A stretch of DNA of 64,000 bases from UBA11986 sp963734955 (GCA_963734955.1 CAVTJO010000007.1:351576-415575), one strand, 5' to 3'. Positions 18,938 to 28,728 are shown, counted from the stretch's first letter. A program made the numbers and translations. The notes: generated from the letters alone by a model not told the origin.

Positions 18938-19527
18938 AGGATCAATATTTTCTGTTAGTCCAGAGTGTCAGAACCGGCAAAAAAACGCGGTTTGGCTCCC
19001 CCGTCACCCACCAGACGTTGCCAGTTATACAAACCAACCACGATGTCACAATTTTGAATATCCAGTTGAACGTTGGAGTGGGTGAAACCCGCCATCAACG
19101 TACATCAAATCTCCAAATGTTTTGGTGACACTTCTCACTCGGGTTCGCACAATGCTGCCCAAGATGTGGGCAAGAGCTTATGTCGTTCGCTTCTTTGCTT
19201 GGGAGCTCTCCTATGCCGTCAGATTCATCTCGACGAACAGGTTTCGCCCAACAATCACATGTTCTTGAAACCTTAAGTAAGAAAGGTCCCCCAGTACAAC
19301 ATCGCTGTGCACTGCTTTCCGTTTTACGCAGCCCAAGGGACTAACGCAGAAGCATCCGTAGGATCGGATGAAAGTCCGCCTCTTACCTTGTGTCCGACGG
19401 AACCAATGCCAGCTCACCCTATCGCGGTAGAGTCTTCGGTGAAAACAGCAAACTATCAAAAAGGGTGAATCGAATATCTCTAGTCTCGTCAACGATGACT
19501 GCCATTTGAAGATTTTTCCTCATGATA
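18938..19527. other. 590-bp gap without a recognisable gene
   Basis: This interrupts an otherwise tightly packed minus-strand operon. The only long minus frame (19211-19492, 93 codons) matches nothing I recognise and lacks a ribosome binding site. It could be a decayed gene or a long leader for the glycosyltransferase at 18937. Confidence 0.4.
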
Positions 19528-20301
19528 TCAATTCTTTATACGCACAACCTTCTTCACTTTCCAGAGTGCCCAATCAACCAAACGTGCCAGTCCTGAGAGC
19601 TTATATCTGAGATAAACTCCGTTCGAGTGATTGGCGACAGTGGTTCGCCGAATCTCGAACAAATCAGACGAAAGCCCCAATGGGCCGGTGTAGGCCGCAA
19701 ACCCATATTGATACCCCACGCGTTTTGCAGCTTCCTTTACTCGCTCGTCGACATCGCCGTAAGGGTATGCAACTGCCACACATGGCTGGCGTAAGACACT
19801 CTCCAAACCAGCCCTTCCCTTTTGAAGTTCCTCCAGAAGTTCCCGATTGCTAAGGCCCGGCAGAGAACGATGAGAAAAAGAATGCGCACCAAACTGAATG
19901 CCCATCTCGCTCATTAGTTGGATGTGATGTGGTTCAAAGAGTCTCGCGTTACCCAACTGATCAGGAGGGTCCCACCAGTTGGCCTTCCGGCTGAAGTCCG
20001 TGACAACAAAGATGACAGCCGTGAAACCAAATTCCTGCATCACCGGGAGAGCATTTTCGAGCACGTCCAGATAGCCATCATCGAACGTGATTATGATTGG
20101 CTCTTTCTTTCCATGGTCATCAATCGACGATGCGACCAACAAGTCGCTCATACTCGGCGTATAAAACCCGTGTTGAGCAAGGAATTCCATCTGCCGATGA
20201 AAGGTGCTTCGCGAAACAACAAATCGTGATTCTACGGGTTCAATGTCTGCACACACACGGTGGTAAAGAAGTATCGGAATATTCTTCTTCACAGGAGTCA
20301 T
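19528..20301 (-). CDS. Polysaccharide deacetylase (NodB domain)
   Basis: 257 residues. The carbohydrate esterase 4 motifs are all present: ILLYHRV near the start, TFDDGYLD (motif 1) at ~75, GAHSFSHRSLPGL (motif 2, H-x-x-x-H metal ligands) at ~140, and VAYPYGDVDERV (motif 3) at ~175. No signal peptide, so a cytoplasmic role on a precursor, or an unrecognised export route. CE4 enzymes remove N- or O-acetyl groups. It ends just before a gap and starts 7 bases after the GT2 membrane gene, in the same operon. Confidence 0.9.
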   Translation of the reverse strand: MTPVKKNIPILLYHRVCADIEPVESRFVVSRSTFHRQMEFLAQHGFYTPSMSDLLVASSIDDHGKKEPIIITFDDGYLDVLENALPVMQEFGFTAVIFVVTDFSRKANWWDPPDQLGNARLFEPHHIQLMSEMGIQFGAHSFSHRSLPGLSNRELLEELQKGRAGLESVLRQPCVAVAYPYGDVDERVKEAAKRVGYQYGFAAYTGPLGLSSDLFEIRRTTVANHSNGVYLRYKLSGLARLVDWALWKVKKVVRIKN

Positions 20302-20308
20302 CCACTTC

Positions 20309-21532
20309 CTATCGATTTCTCAACGAATCATGCGAAGCCGAGGGTTCCCGAGTTGTCCGAACCCACTCGCCTGTCTCGCCCCGTCGCGACAACTTTAGAT
20401 ATAGCATTGCTTTCCAGGCGATAAACCGGGGGAGAGAGAGGAGAGCTTTGTAAAGGAACCTATCTGCGCGGGACGCGTAAAGACCAATTAACATATGAAG
20501 AAGCCCGAAAACAAGCACACAAGTCCACATACCTGCAAAAGAAAACATCGCCCCATCACCTGCAATATAGAGGCCCCATGTGAAAAGGAAGATCCCAAGC
20601 ACAATTGCCATCAGATTGATGAGTGGTGGAGTGACCAGATCAATAAACGAATCCAGGGATTTGAAGGAACCATGAAGCAGGGCATTTTTGATGAGCGCAG
20701 GGGCGTACTGTTTTATTACCGGGAGTCTTCCTCGTTCCCATCTTGCGCGCTGGCTTTCGGCGAGTTTCGGGTTCAAAGGCATTGTAGCCAGTACACTTGC
20801 TTCAGGCGCGAAAGCAACAGGGATCCCGTGTAGCAACAAGTATAATCCGAATTCAAGGTCCTCCGTACGAGTATATGCCTGCCATGGATAGGAACGCAAA
20901 ACCTCTGCGGCAAAGCACATGCCGTTTCCCCTTAAGCCAACAGTACATCCAATCACTGTCCGCCCAAGAGGGCGGGCATAATTATAGAGCATAAACCCCA
21001 ACCGTGTCAGCTCCGAACTCCAGGCGCCCTGGTTTGGCCTTACAAGATCGGCGGCCTGGATGACTCTGTCTCCACCATCGAGGCGGGAGTTCATCACGGT
21101 GAGAAAGTTTGTCGAAACTGTGCTGTCCGCATCCACTACAACCAGGGCATCGTACTTTGCCGGATCCAATAATAGCATGTCAAAGCACCACCGGAGTGCA
21201 TGTCCTTTTCCCCGCAGCTCATTGTTCGTCCGTTCGACAACAATGGCACCTGAGTCCCTCGCAACAGTTGCAGTCAGATCTGTACAATTGTCCGCAATGA
21301 CCATGACATCAAATTTTTCACGCGGGTAGTTCAGGGCCAGGATACTCTTGATTGTCGGCCCGAGTGTGGATTCTTCGTTATGTGCTGGAACAATGACAGC
21401 GAATTGGCGGGTACAAGCCGCTTCCAACACTTCAGGTGTCCGGGCAAACGCCGCGAGTACTGACAACAGGAACAGGTAGAACACCATGAGCCCGATTGTT
21501 ACCAACAGGAGAATCTGCAAAGCGAGAATCAT
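20309..21532 (-). CDS. Membrane-bound family 2 glycosyltransferase
   Basis: 407 residues from ATG 21532. The open frame reaches TTG 21556, but the ATG is preceded by GGGAGG that overlaps the upstream stop. An N-terminal membrane span (ILLLVTIGLMVFYLFLL) precedes a GT-A domain: FAVIVPAHNEESTLGPTIKS, VMVIADNCTDLTATVA, ALVVVDADSTVSTNFL (DxD) and YTRTEDLEFGLYLLL (TED base), then SQRARWERGR in place of the QxxRW motif. Two or three C-terminal spans follow. This resembles processive or polyprenyl-linked GlcNAc/cellulose-type transferases; a single-addition enzyme is equally possible. Confidence 0.88.
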   Translation of the reverse strand: MILALQILLLVTIGLMVFYLFLLSVLAAFARTPEVLEAACTRQFAVIVPAHNEESTLGPTIKSILALNYPREKFDVMVIADNCTDLTATVARDSGAIVVERTNNELRGKGHALRWCFDMLLLDPAKYDALVVVDADSTVSTNFLTVMNSRLDGGDRVIQAADLVRPNQGAWSSELTRLGFMLYNYARPLGRTVIGCTVGLRGNGMCFAAEVLRSYPWQAYTRTEDLEFGLYLLLHGIPVAFAPEASVLATMPLNPKLAESQRARWERGRLPVIKQYAPALIKNALLHGSFKSLDSFIDLVTPPLINLMAIVLGIFLFTWGLYIAGDGAMFSFAGMWTCVLVFGLLHMLIGLYASRADRFLYKALLSLPRFIAWKAMLYLKLSRRGETGEWVRTTREPSASHDSLRNR

Positions 21533-21539
21533 GGGATTC

Positions 21540-22427
21540 TTAAAACCTCCCACCAAGGTAGATCAAGCCTACGCATGTGAGGACCCATAGTAAGGTGACC
21601 ATGATAATCGGAATATCCGATGTTACCGCCTTTGTGGGATTTTCTGTTGAATCTGTCATGTGTATAAGGAACAAATAGCGAAAAATTCCGTACGTGACGA
21701 ACACCGTTGTGTATATCATCTTCTCGGTTCCGAATACTTCGATGGTTCGCGGAGCGACTGTATAGAGCGCATAGGATATGACAGTCCCGGCCGCCGCAAT
21801 GGTCAGCATTTGGTCGACGAAACTGACACTATAGCTGATCAAAACCTTTCGTTCGGCCCTGGAACTCATCTGATGAACGAGCAAGAGTTCGCCTCTCCTC
21901 TTTGCAAAGCCAAGAAACAGTGAAAGAAAGAGGGTGCAGAGGACGATCCAACTTGAGACTTGTACGTTGATGGCAAACGCGCCCCCCAAAACTCTCAACA
22001 TGAATCCTGCCGCTATAATGAACACGTCCAACAATACTATTTCCTTTAGCTTCATGGAGTACAACAGGTTCATAATAAAATATGCTGCGAGCACCAGTTG
22101 GAACCGTTGGCTGCTTTGTAGCGCAATGACTATTGATGCCATGAGTAGTATTCCCAAGAGGACATGCGCTTGTGTTCGATTGATCGTCCCGGCTGCCAAC
22201 GGTCGATTCCGCTTCAGGGGATGGGCACGGTCTGATTCAACGTCGGCCGTATCGTTGATAATGTAGATACTGCTTGCTGTGAGGCAAAATGCAATCGATG
22301 CCTTCAGTGTCATGAGGAGCGGGCCTGCATCAAACAGTTCTCTTGAGAATACAAGCGGAGCAAAGACGAACGCATTCTTGATCCACTCTTTGGGGCGCAT
22401 GAGATACAACACGTTCAGAAGAACCAT
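21540..22427 (-). CDS. UbiA-family prenyltransferase, decaprenyl-phosphate phosphoribosyltransferase-like
   Basis: 295 residues with seven to nine hydrophobic spans. The UbiA Asp-rich motif is INDTADVESDRAHPLKRNRP at ~57-76 and the opening LYLMRPKEWIKNAFVFAPL is typical of DPPR synthases. Those enzymes move 5-phosphoribose from PRPP to a polyprenyl phosphate, the first step to lipid-linked ribose or arabinose. The second Asp motif (KLKEIVLLDVFIIAAGFMLR) is also present. In this locus it suggests a pentofuranose donor for the polymer. It is followed on the same strand by the membrane GT2, with 7 bases between. Confidence 0.88.
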   Translation of the reverse strand: MVLLNVLYLMRPKEWIKNAFVFAPLVFSRELFDAGPLLMTLKASIAFCLTASSIYIINDTADVESDRAHPLKRNRPLAAGTINRTQAHVLLGILLMASIVIALQSSQRFQLVLAAYFIMNLLYSMKLKEIVLLDVFIIAAGFMLRVLGGAFAINVQVSSWIVLCTLFLSLFLGFAKRRGELLLVHQMSSRAERKVLISYSVSFVDQMLTIAAAGTVISYALYTVAPRTIEVFGTEKMIYTTVFVTYGIFRYLFLIHMTDSTENPTKAVTSDIPIIMVTLLWVLTCVGLIYLGGRF

Positions 22428-22466
22428 AATGCGGAGTTCCTTTTTCGTCCTAGGTTGCAGCGCTGT

Positions 22467-23582
22467 TCATTTAAGGTATTGCCCCATTTTTGAAGCGACA
22501 AGTTCTGGGGAAATCGTGTTCATGCAAGTCACGACCTTATCGCATCGGGAGAGATAGCACGCCAGGCATTCGATATCGCTGTGGACAACTTCACCGTTTC
22601 CAAACACATCAAGTTCCCAGGGCGACGTGGGCCCCACGAGCACAACGGTTGTCTTGCCCAAGGCGACTCCTATGTGCATTGCCAGGCTATCGGACGTCAG
22701 CAGGACATCAACGGTGTTAATAAGCGAGGAAAACTCCATGAGCGAGTTGTCGCAACCAGTGTCTATCACCATATCGCCAACAGCCGATAGGATTCGTTTG
22801 TTTAGCTCCACCTCCTCGGGGCCGCCGAAGAGAAGCAATTGAGTTTCCGGAAATTGCCCTTTGAGCAAGTGTATGAATCCCACATACCCTTCAAATGTCC
22901 ATTTCTTGTGCTGCCATCTTCCGCCGCCGCCTGTGTTAATGCCGACGATCCGTGATGAGGCTCTGAGTTTATTTTGTTCCAAGAAGAGGGTACCGACTTG
23001 TCTTGTTTCTTCATTGATGTCCAATTGGGGTGGATGTGTGGGGAGAGGCAAATCGCAAATCTCGTACATGATCTGTTGATAGGTCTTCCGGTTTTTCTTC
23101 TTCATCTCGTCATTCACACCCATGTGCCACCACTCAAGCGCATTATCATTGACTGGCCGGATCTTCCCAGATTTATTCGTCACAAACCCGTATCTTGCTG
23201 TACAATCTGCCAGAGAATGTATCGTGGCGCTGTGTGAGTCTGCGTCGAGGCATATTCCCACATCGAATTTCTCGTTATTCAGATATTCGAGATAGTTCTT
23301 CTCGACAATCAGCGTTCTGTCAACAAATTGATTTGCATTGAGAAGGGGTGCGGCATTCGATTTGGTCACCCACGTAATCTCGCTCCCCGCGTACTTCTGT
23401 TTCAGAGCAGGCAAAATGGATGTCGTCCGGAGGACATCTCCAACGGCTGCGAGCTTAACTATCAGAATTCGATTCATGATAGGTTCGTAGTCCGAGCATG
23501 TATCACAGAGCCGCCCGTCTCTCTTGTGGAACGTGCATGGCATAGAACCCTTGTAGTATCTGCAATCACTATTCACTACCAT
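22467..23582 (-). CDS. Glycosyltransferase family 9 (heptosyltransferase-like) with Cys-rich N-terminus
   Basis: 371 residues. The first ~35 residues carry a Cys motif (CRYYKGSMPCTFHKRDGRLC then CDTC) that often precedes GT9 domains in Bacteroidota-like genomes and may bind metal. The GT9 domain begins ILIVKLAAVGDVLRTTSILP and includes VGINTGGGGRWQHKKW and LLTSDSLAMHIGVALGKTTV. Heptosyltransferase relatives transfer a heptose or other sugar from an ADP donor to a lipid-linked acceptor. ATG start at 23582. The enzyme is cytoplasmic. Confidence 0.88.
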   Translation of the reverse strand: MVVNSDCRYYKGSMPCTFHKRDGRLCDTCSDYEPIMNRILIVKLAAVGDVLRTTSILPALKQKYAGSEITWVTKSNAAPLLNANQFVDRTLIVEKNYLEYLNNEKFDVGICLDADSHSATIHSLADCTARYGFVTNKSGKIRPVNDNALEWWHMGVNDEMKKKNRKTYQQIMYEICDLPLPTHPPQLDINEETRQVGTLFLEQNKLRASSRIVGINTGGGGRWQHKKWTFEGYVGFIHLLKGQFPETQLLLFGGPEEVELNKRILSAVGDMVIDTGCDNSLMEFSSLINTVDVLLTSDSLAMHIGVALGKTTVVLVGPTSPWELDVFGNGEVVHSDIECLACYLSRCDKVVTCMNTISPELVASKMGQYLK

Positions 23583-23624
23583 TGCAGTAGCCTTCCCCCG
23601 CTGTGCGCACTATAGAAACAGAGT

Positions 23625-24906
23625 TCATCTTGGATCATAACTGCCCTCCTCCTGAGGTTCTTTACTGACACTCACAGTCGAACCAGGACGACCATTCTTG
23701 ATGGCAGACCGGTATACAACATCGAGTTGGCGACCTTTCTCCTCCCAATTGTATTCTCGAAGCACAGTCTCGTAAGCATTTCTTCCCAGGTGAGTCCTGA
23801 AGTCGGAATCGCGAAAGAGGTTGATGACTGATTTTGCGAATTGCTCCGGTGTGTCTGCAATAAGTACTGATTCCCCATGTTTGAGATTGATCCCCTCACA
23901 TCCGACAGAGGTGCTAACAATTGCTTTCTTCATCGCCATCGCCTCAAGGGCCTTTCCCCGGATGCCCCCCGATTAGCAACGGTATGATAAAAACTTCACA
24001 GCGTGCAATGTATGGGCGGACGTCGTCAACGAATCCCGTTATCACAACATTGTCAGAGGCTCGAATCTTCAGAGCCCCAGGGGGATTCTTCCCGACTATG
24101 TACAGTCGTGCCATCGGGACCTCTCTGAGAACATGTGGAAAGGTCGCGTCAAGAAACTGAAGGATCCCATGAATATTCGGGAAATAACTCATCATTCCGG
24201 TGAAGGCCATTGCCCCCGGCTCGGGTTCAACATCCATCGGCTCCAGGAAGCTCCGATCGACTCCATTCTGTATGACCTTGATTTCCTGATTAGGCAGGAA
24301 AGATCGAAACACGTCCAGATCCCTTACGGTTGTTGCAATAATCTCGTCGAACTTCATACAATAACGAATCTCAAGCGGCTTACCCAGCCTATAGTCAAGA
24401 TAATAGAAGATCTTGCTTAACATACTGTTTGATTGGAGAAACGATCTGTACGCCAGATCGAATTCGACGTTGTGTGTATCTGCTACAAGTGGAATCCCTG
24501 TCGGGAATCTATAAGAGCCGAGGATTGGTGTTGAACAAAAAATCAGGTCAAACTCGTTCTTGTTGAGAAGGTTGTCCAGTTCCTGCTGCATTCTTCTACT
24601 GTGAAGTGCATGGAACGAGGCCTTGCCTCTCAGCCAGGCAAGGCTGCGCCTGAGCAGATTCACAAATCTTGGTCGAACATTGTTCACAAAGATGATCCGA
24701 CTACACGCGCCGTCAAACTCTTTCTTGAAGTTTTGCTCCTCTTCAGAAGAACCAAACGATAGCACTGACACGTCATGACGCTTGAGAGTTTCAACCAGTA
24801 ATGGATGCATCCGTTTTGCAGGTCCCAAGTCCCTTGGAGGAGAATTCGGACAAAAGTGGAACATCATCAATATTTTCAATTGGAAAGACTCCAGATTGGA
24901 AACCAC
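23625..24906 (-). CDS. Glycosyltransferase family 4, interrupted at a C6 run
   Basis: About 426 residues when joined. GTG start at 24906 with GAGGTG five bases upstream; the frame is open a little further. The N-terminal acceptor half starts LKILMMFHFCPNSPPRDLG; the donor half includes IKVIQNGVDRSFLEP, MAFTGMMSYFPNIHGI and RCEVFIIPLLIGG. The frame then breaks at the homopolymer 23965-23970 and resumes as GKALEAMAMKKAIVSTSVG, the EAMA motif of GT4. The family consensus GGGIRGK would need two more bases here or one fewer. It is upstream of the GT9 gene in the operon. Confidence 0.85.
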
Positions 24907-25273
24907 GAATTCACCTCGTACGCACGACCTGGTCTGCATACAAGAGGCTGATCAAGATAAACTAAGATATCGTCTTTCTCAAGTTCCGCAATTGCTGTTG
25001 CACTCAAATGAGATATGGGGCAAGGAAGTGCTTGATATTGATCCCTTTGTCCTCTCGAAAACTCATCTGAGCACAAGTTTTTAGCAGCCTCGGTGAGTAA
25101 GTGGGTACTCGTAAAAGAGATTTGGTGAGCGGATACCGTTGGAATCAGCAAGGCTATTGCCTTTCCTTCAATGAAGGTGATCTCTCCACATAGGTGTTCA
25201 CGGGCGGGCTTGAATTGGGGGAGAGAATGTTTATATTTAGGTTGACCTATTTTTTGGCACTTCATATTGGCTG
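24907..25273. other. Divergent intergenic region
   Basis: 367 bp between the minus-strand glycosyltransferase and the plus-strand WecG-like gene. It should hold promoters for both directions. An AT-rich patch near 25229-25258 lies 15-45 bases before the ATG at 25274. The only long open frame (24876-25313, minus) overlaps both neighbours and has no domain, so I do not call it. Confidence 0.4.
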
Positions 25274-26086
25274 ATGGCACCCACTGAATCGTTAAGCGGG
25301 GGTAGTGCAACACGACCCCGACAAATTCGACCTCATACAGTACTTCCTCGGATCAGCATCCTCGGGGTTTATGTCCACGCTGTTACGATGGGGGAGGCCT
25401 TGCGCGTCGTTGAAGCCATGACAGTAAGTGACGAGCCTCACCAGGTTGTGACTGTCAACCCGGAGTTCATAATGACGGCGCAGCGGTATCACGAATTCAA
25501 GGAGGTCCTGAATAACGCAGCGCTTTCCTTCGCCGATGGGATTGGAGTTGTCTGGGCATCGCGCCTTCTTGGCTGTCCAATCCGGGAGAGGGTTCCTGGA
25601 GTGGAAATGTTCGAACATCTTGTTGCTATGGCGGCAGAGCGTGGGTTGCGGGTATTTTTGCTCGGAGCGGCAACAGGAATCGCCGAACAGGCTTCTCGCG
25701 TATTGCAACAAAGATACCCTGGCCTTTTTGTCTCGGGGACATTTGCCGGCTCGCCAAAGCCCGAAGACGATTCCGCCATTTGCGAGATGATTGAAAGGGC
25801 CAAGCCGGACTTCCTTTTTGTAGCCTATGGAGCCCCCTATCAGGATTTGTGGATTGCTCGCAATCAACCTCGGTTGCACATGCGAGTCGCTATGGGTGTC
25901 GGGGGTACATTTGATTTTATAGTCGGGAAAGCACGCCGAGCCCCAAAGGTCTTGAGGGTCATAGGTCTTGAATGGCTGTACAGACTCATGCGTGAACCCT
26001 GGCGGTGGAAACGCCAACTTGCCCTCCCAAGATTTGCTGTTTCGGTTTTGTTGCAACGGCTGCGATTAGGCCCATTTGTGCACTGA
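25274..26086 (+). CDS. WecG/TagA/CpsF family glycosyltransferase (GT26)
   Basis: 270 residues, ATG start. Family signature segments in order: ISILGVYVHAVTMGEAL, VVTVNPEFIMTAQRY, FADGIGVVWASRLLG, RVPGVEMFEHL, FLFVAYGAPYQDLWIARN, GVGGTFDFIVGKARRAPKVL and GLEWLYRLMREPWRWKRQ. GT26 enzymes add a ManNAc(A)-type sugar from UDP as the second residue on undecaprenyl-PP-GlcNAc, bound to the membrane through the C-terminal basic/aromatic tail seen here. This fits the WecA-type initiating enzyme encoded further along. The plus-strand gene stands alone between two minus-strand blocks. Confidence 0.92.
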   Translation: MAPTESLSGGSATRPRQIRPHTVLPRISILGVYVHAVTMGEALRVVEAMTVSDEPHQVVTVNPEFIMTAQRYHEFKEVLNNAALSFADGIGVVWASRLLGCPIRERVPGVEMFEHLVAMAAERGLRVFLLGAATGIAEQASRVLQQRYPGLFVSGTFAGSPKPEDDSAICEMIERAKPDFLFVAYGAPYQDLWIARNQPRLHMRVAMGVGGTFDFIVGKARRAPKVLRVIGLEWLYRLMREPWRWKRQLALPRFAVSVLLQRLRLGPFVH

Positions 26087-26182
26087 GGCGTTGCGGAGGG
26101 ATGTGGGGCTCGTGCTTCTGCATTGACCTACCACCGCTATTCTTGAGTTTCTTGCAGGGGACACTAAAGGAGCTTTCCTCTT

Positions 26183-27691
26183 TCATTTAGCTGGCCGGGA
26201 TTCCATATCTGAGCGTTGAATTGCCGGGAAAAGGCCAAGAAGAACACCAAGATATGCGGTACATCTAAATCGAGTTAATCCCATGTCTACGTATGAAATA
26301 ATAATCTGATCGAGTACTACAATGATGCAACTTGCACAAACTGCCATTAAATATGGATCCCGAAGTTTGGAGAAGATCGATGCCCCATAAAAAAGGGCGG
26401 TGTTCAATAGGAAGAGAAACAGGAAAAAACCAACCGGGCCCGACTTAATGAGCAGCCAAAGGATCTGATTGTGAGTGATGTAACCTCTAAGGACAAAGTT
26501 GCCCCAGTTCTCAATGGCAAAATCATGCTTCTTGCCGAACCCAAGCCCAAAGGGCAGCCTCCGAAAGGTCACGGCGAGATTATAGTTTTCCTGGTCGCGC
26601 GCCAAACCAGATGTATAATCCTCACGTCGAATCTTGCTTGGGTCCTTTACTATCGCTGATTTTACCGCTTGCGCGAACTCCGAAGAGGGAGAGTTCCAAA
26701 AGATCCCAAGGTACGCTGCAAAAAGGAAGGAAGCGGGAATCATAACTTTGAGCGCCTTTCTTCGGATTTCAGGCGTCAGCAGAATTACAAACGCCAATCC
26801 ACAAATCAAGAGAGCTATGTATGCAGCCCGACGGTTAGCTGCGTAGAATCCCATGATGAACGTTGGAAGGAGGATCCACATGGCACCCCTCTGACTTGAG
26901 CGACTCCCAAAGATGACCATCCCAACAAGCAGAACGAAGAGTGGGACCATTAAGATCGGATCCTCATTGGACGCCAAAGCACGAAACCCTCCCATGGAAA
27001 ACCCATTCTCAATGAAACGGATTGCAGCTTGTAGTGCCTTGAATGCAAGCGATCCGATGCAGATCCACATAACCATCCCAATCTGCTTCTTCGTTGTGAT
27101 GATTTGAGGAACGAGGAAGCACATGATCAGAAAATAGAGCATTGCGCGGATATCCCATACGGCTTTCAATGGCTCTCCCCCTGATGTAATACCGACGGCA
27201 GTCATCACAAGCAACCAAAGGAAGAAAAGGGCGCTAGGAATTTGCAGCGGGGTATGCTGATAGTGAAGGTCTCTCTTTGAAGCGAGTAGTAGTATCCAAA
27301 CTAGAATGAGAAATATCATATGAATTTCCATGGGGGTAAATCCACCAACAGCAAGCGAAGGGAAGGCCACGTTGAGGGTCGCCATATACATTGCTTTGGA
27401 GGTCCATGCATCAAACCCAAAAACAGGCACATTGTCGAAAACGAGGAATAATGCCAGGAAGATGAAAAGGCCCCAGTCAAGTCTGTAGAAACTAACCAAG
27501 ACGACAGCAAGAACCGCAATGAAGCCAGCGCCGAGCATGGCATTGCCATCGGTAACTATCATGATCAGTGAAACAAGAACTGATCCCACGAGCATCACGG
27601 CAATCCCCAACCTGTTCTCGTTTTTCAGCGTAGACCAAACACTGGAAGTGTTAATGATGGCGGGAGATTTGTAAGGAGTGTATGCAGACAT
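26183..27691 (-). CDS. O-antigen ligase/polymerase family (Wzy/WaaL-like) membrane protein
   Basis: 502 residues, about 11-12 hydrophobic spans. The large periplasmic loop before the last spans contains SGLARDQENYNLAVTFRRLP and GLGFGKKHDF, then RGYITHNQILWLLIKSGPVG; the HN(x)nW-x-x-x-x-G pattern is the Wzy_C signature. In a Wzy-dependent locus with Wzz and Wza neighbours it is most likely the repeat-unit polymerase acting in the periplasm. It starts at ATG 27691. A 55-residue protein gene ends 16 bases upstream. Confidence 0.88.
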   Translation of the reverse strand: MSAYTPYKSPAIINTSSVWSTLKNENRLGIAVMLVGSVLVSLIMIVTDGNAMLGAGFIAVLAVVLVSFYRLDWGLFIFLALFLVFDNVPVFGFDAWTSKAMYMATLNVAFPSLAVGGFTPMEIHMIFLILVWILLLASKRDLHYQHTPLQIPSALFFLWLLVMTAVGITSGGEPLKAVWDIRAMLYFLIMCFLVPQIITTKKQIGMVMWICIGSLAFKALQAAIRFIENGFSMGGFRALASNEDPILMVPLFVLLVGMVIFGSRSSQRGAMWILLPTFIMGFYAANRRAAYIALLICGLAFVILLTPEIRRKALKVMIPASFLFAAYLGIFWNSPSSEFAQAVKSAIVKDPSKIRREDYTSGLARDQENYNLAVTFRRLPFGLGFGKKHDFAIENWGNFVLRGYITHNQILWLLIKSGPVGFFLFLFLLNTALFYGASIFSKLRDPYLMAVCASCIIVVLDQIIISYVDMGLTRFRCTAYLGVLLGLFPAIQRSDMESRPAK

Positions 27692-27707
27692 CAGGATCTA
27701 TTCAACC

Positions 27708-27875
27708 TTAACGCAAAGGAGGCATGTCCATTGTGAACATGTGATATACCACTATTCCAACCTGAATCACAGTAAGCAAAATGATGACGAGGTATTGTCT
27801 GAAGCCGAGGTGAGAGCTGCGTCTGCCAAAACTAATCGCCGCCATCATACAAACTAATATAGCTGTCAGCGTCAT
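27708..27875 (-). CDS. Small membrane protein, 55 residues
   Basis: ATG 27875 to TAA 27708-27710. Two hydrophobic segments (LTAILVCMMAAISFG and YLVIILLTVIQVGIVVY) flank a short basic turn (GRRSSHLGFRQ). It begins 12 bases after the stop of the kinase-like gene and ends 16 bases before the polymerase start, so it is almost certainly cotranscribed. I do not recognise a family. The fixed position between chain-length and polymerase genes suggests an accessory role in polymer assembly. Confidence 0.55.
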   Translation of the reverse strand: MTLTAILVCMMAAISFGRRSSHLGFRQYLVIILLTVIQVGIVVYHMFTMDMPPLR

Positions 27876-27887
27876 GTGGGCATTGCT

Positions 27888-28697
27888 TTACGCTTCTCGG
27901 TTGTCCGAGGCATGGTTCATGACAAAGCCGAGAATCTGGTTTTTGTTCAGCCTCCCGAATGTTCTTTCGATATCTGCGTGTTTGGTTCGGTCAGCGTCAA
28001 CGACGACAACGAGCCCATCCATCTGATGGGTCAATTGGATTGGTATGCGCGGTTCCTGGATCGAGGGCATATCAATGATGACAAACTCAAATGTTTGCTT
28101 CAGCGAATAGAGCACGTCACGAAAGGCGGAAAGCTGTTCAAGTCCAAAGTTGCTCCTCCGAGAATGCCCCTGAAGTGTGCTATTTGCGGAGAGTATACGC
28201 TCAGCAACTTGGGGGCTACCTGTTGGGTTTCCTGCCGGTAGGACGTAGAGGTGCTTGACTCTTGTTGGGATAACCCGAATGGTGTTGTCTCCCAACGCCT
28301 CGACAAGTCCGGGACTTAGCTTCGCGCCAAAAATGGAATGGAGGCGTGGGTTCCGAATGTGCAAGTCCACGATGGCAGTTTCGCGCTGTTGGGATAACGC
28401 CAATGAGACCGCAAGATTCGCTGCAACAAGAGTCTTTCCTTCCCCCTGGTTTGAGCTCGTGATTCCAACGGTCAGATTAAATCTATTCCGGTCTTTTGAG
28501 AGCAATGAGAAATTGAAGCAGTTATAGAACTGAGGAGCGATCACTCGCTCGTCGATTGCTTTTCCCACTTCAGAGCTAAAGGTTATCGGCTTTAGTAGAC
28601 GTAAGAGAGGCTGCGCCCCAACCTGCTCAGGAGTCTCGAATGGGTCTCCCGGTTGGCCGTCGTGCTCCTCTGGTTCATCCGTTTCAGACATTAGCAT
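27888..28697 (-). CDS. CpsD/CapB-like BY-kinase-type ATPase without tyrosine tail
   Basis: 269 residues. The P-loop is GITSSNQGEGKTLVAANLAV at ~78-97, Walker B is FVIIDMPS at ~214, and the deviant Walker A' is AIVDLHIRNPRLH, where the usual second Asp (VDxDxRxP) is replaced. The C-terminus ends HASDNREA and has no Tyr cluster, unlike true BY-kinases. BY-kinases partner with Wzz proteins to control polymer length; this one may only bind ATP or act as an activator. It is encoded just after the Wzz gene on the same strand, 31 bases apart. Start ATG 28697; an internal ATG at 28691 is also possible. Confidence 0.82.
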   Translation of the reverse strand: MLMSETDEPEEHDGQPGDPFETPEQVGAQPLLRLLKPITFSSEVGKAIDERVIAPQFYNCFNFSLLSKDRNRFNLTVGITSSNQGEGKTLVAANLAVSLALSQQRETAIVDLHIRNPRLHSIFGAKLSPGLVEALGDNTIRVIPTRVKHLYVLPAGNPTGSPQVAERILSANSTLQGHSRRSNFGLEQLSAFRDVLYSLKQTFEFVIIDMPSIQEPRIPIQLTHQMDGLVVVVDADRTKHADIERTFGRLNKNQILGFVMNHASDNREA

Positions 28698-28728
28698 TTG
28701 ACCCTTGAATAGGGTCTGTTATATGGGG

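Noticed and set aside
24876..25313. 145-codon minus-strand frame
   Set aside because: Overlaps two genes with well-supported starts and has no recognisable domain.
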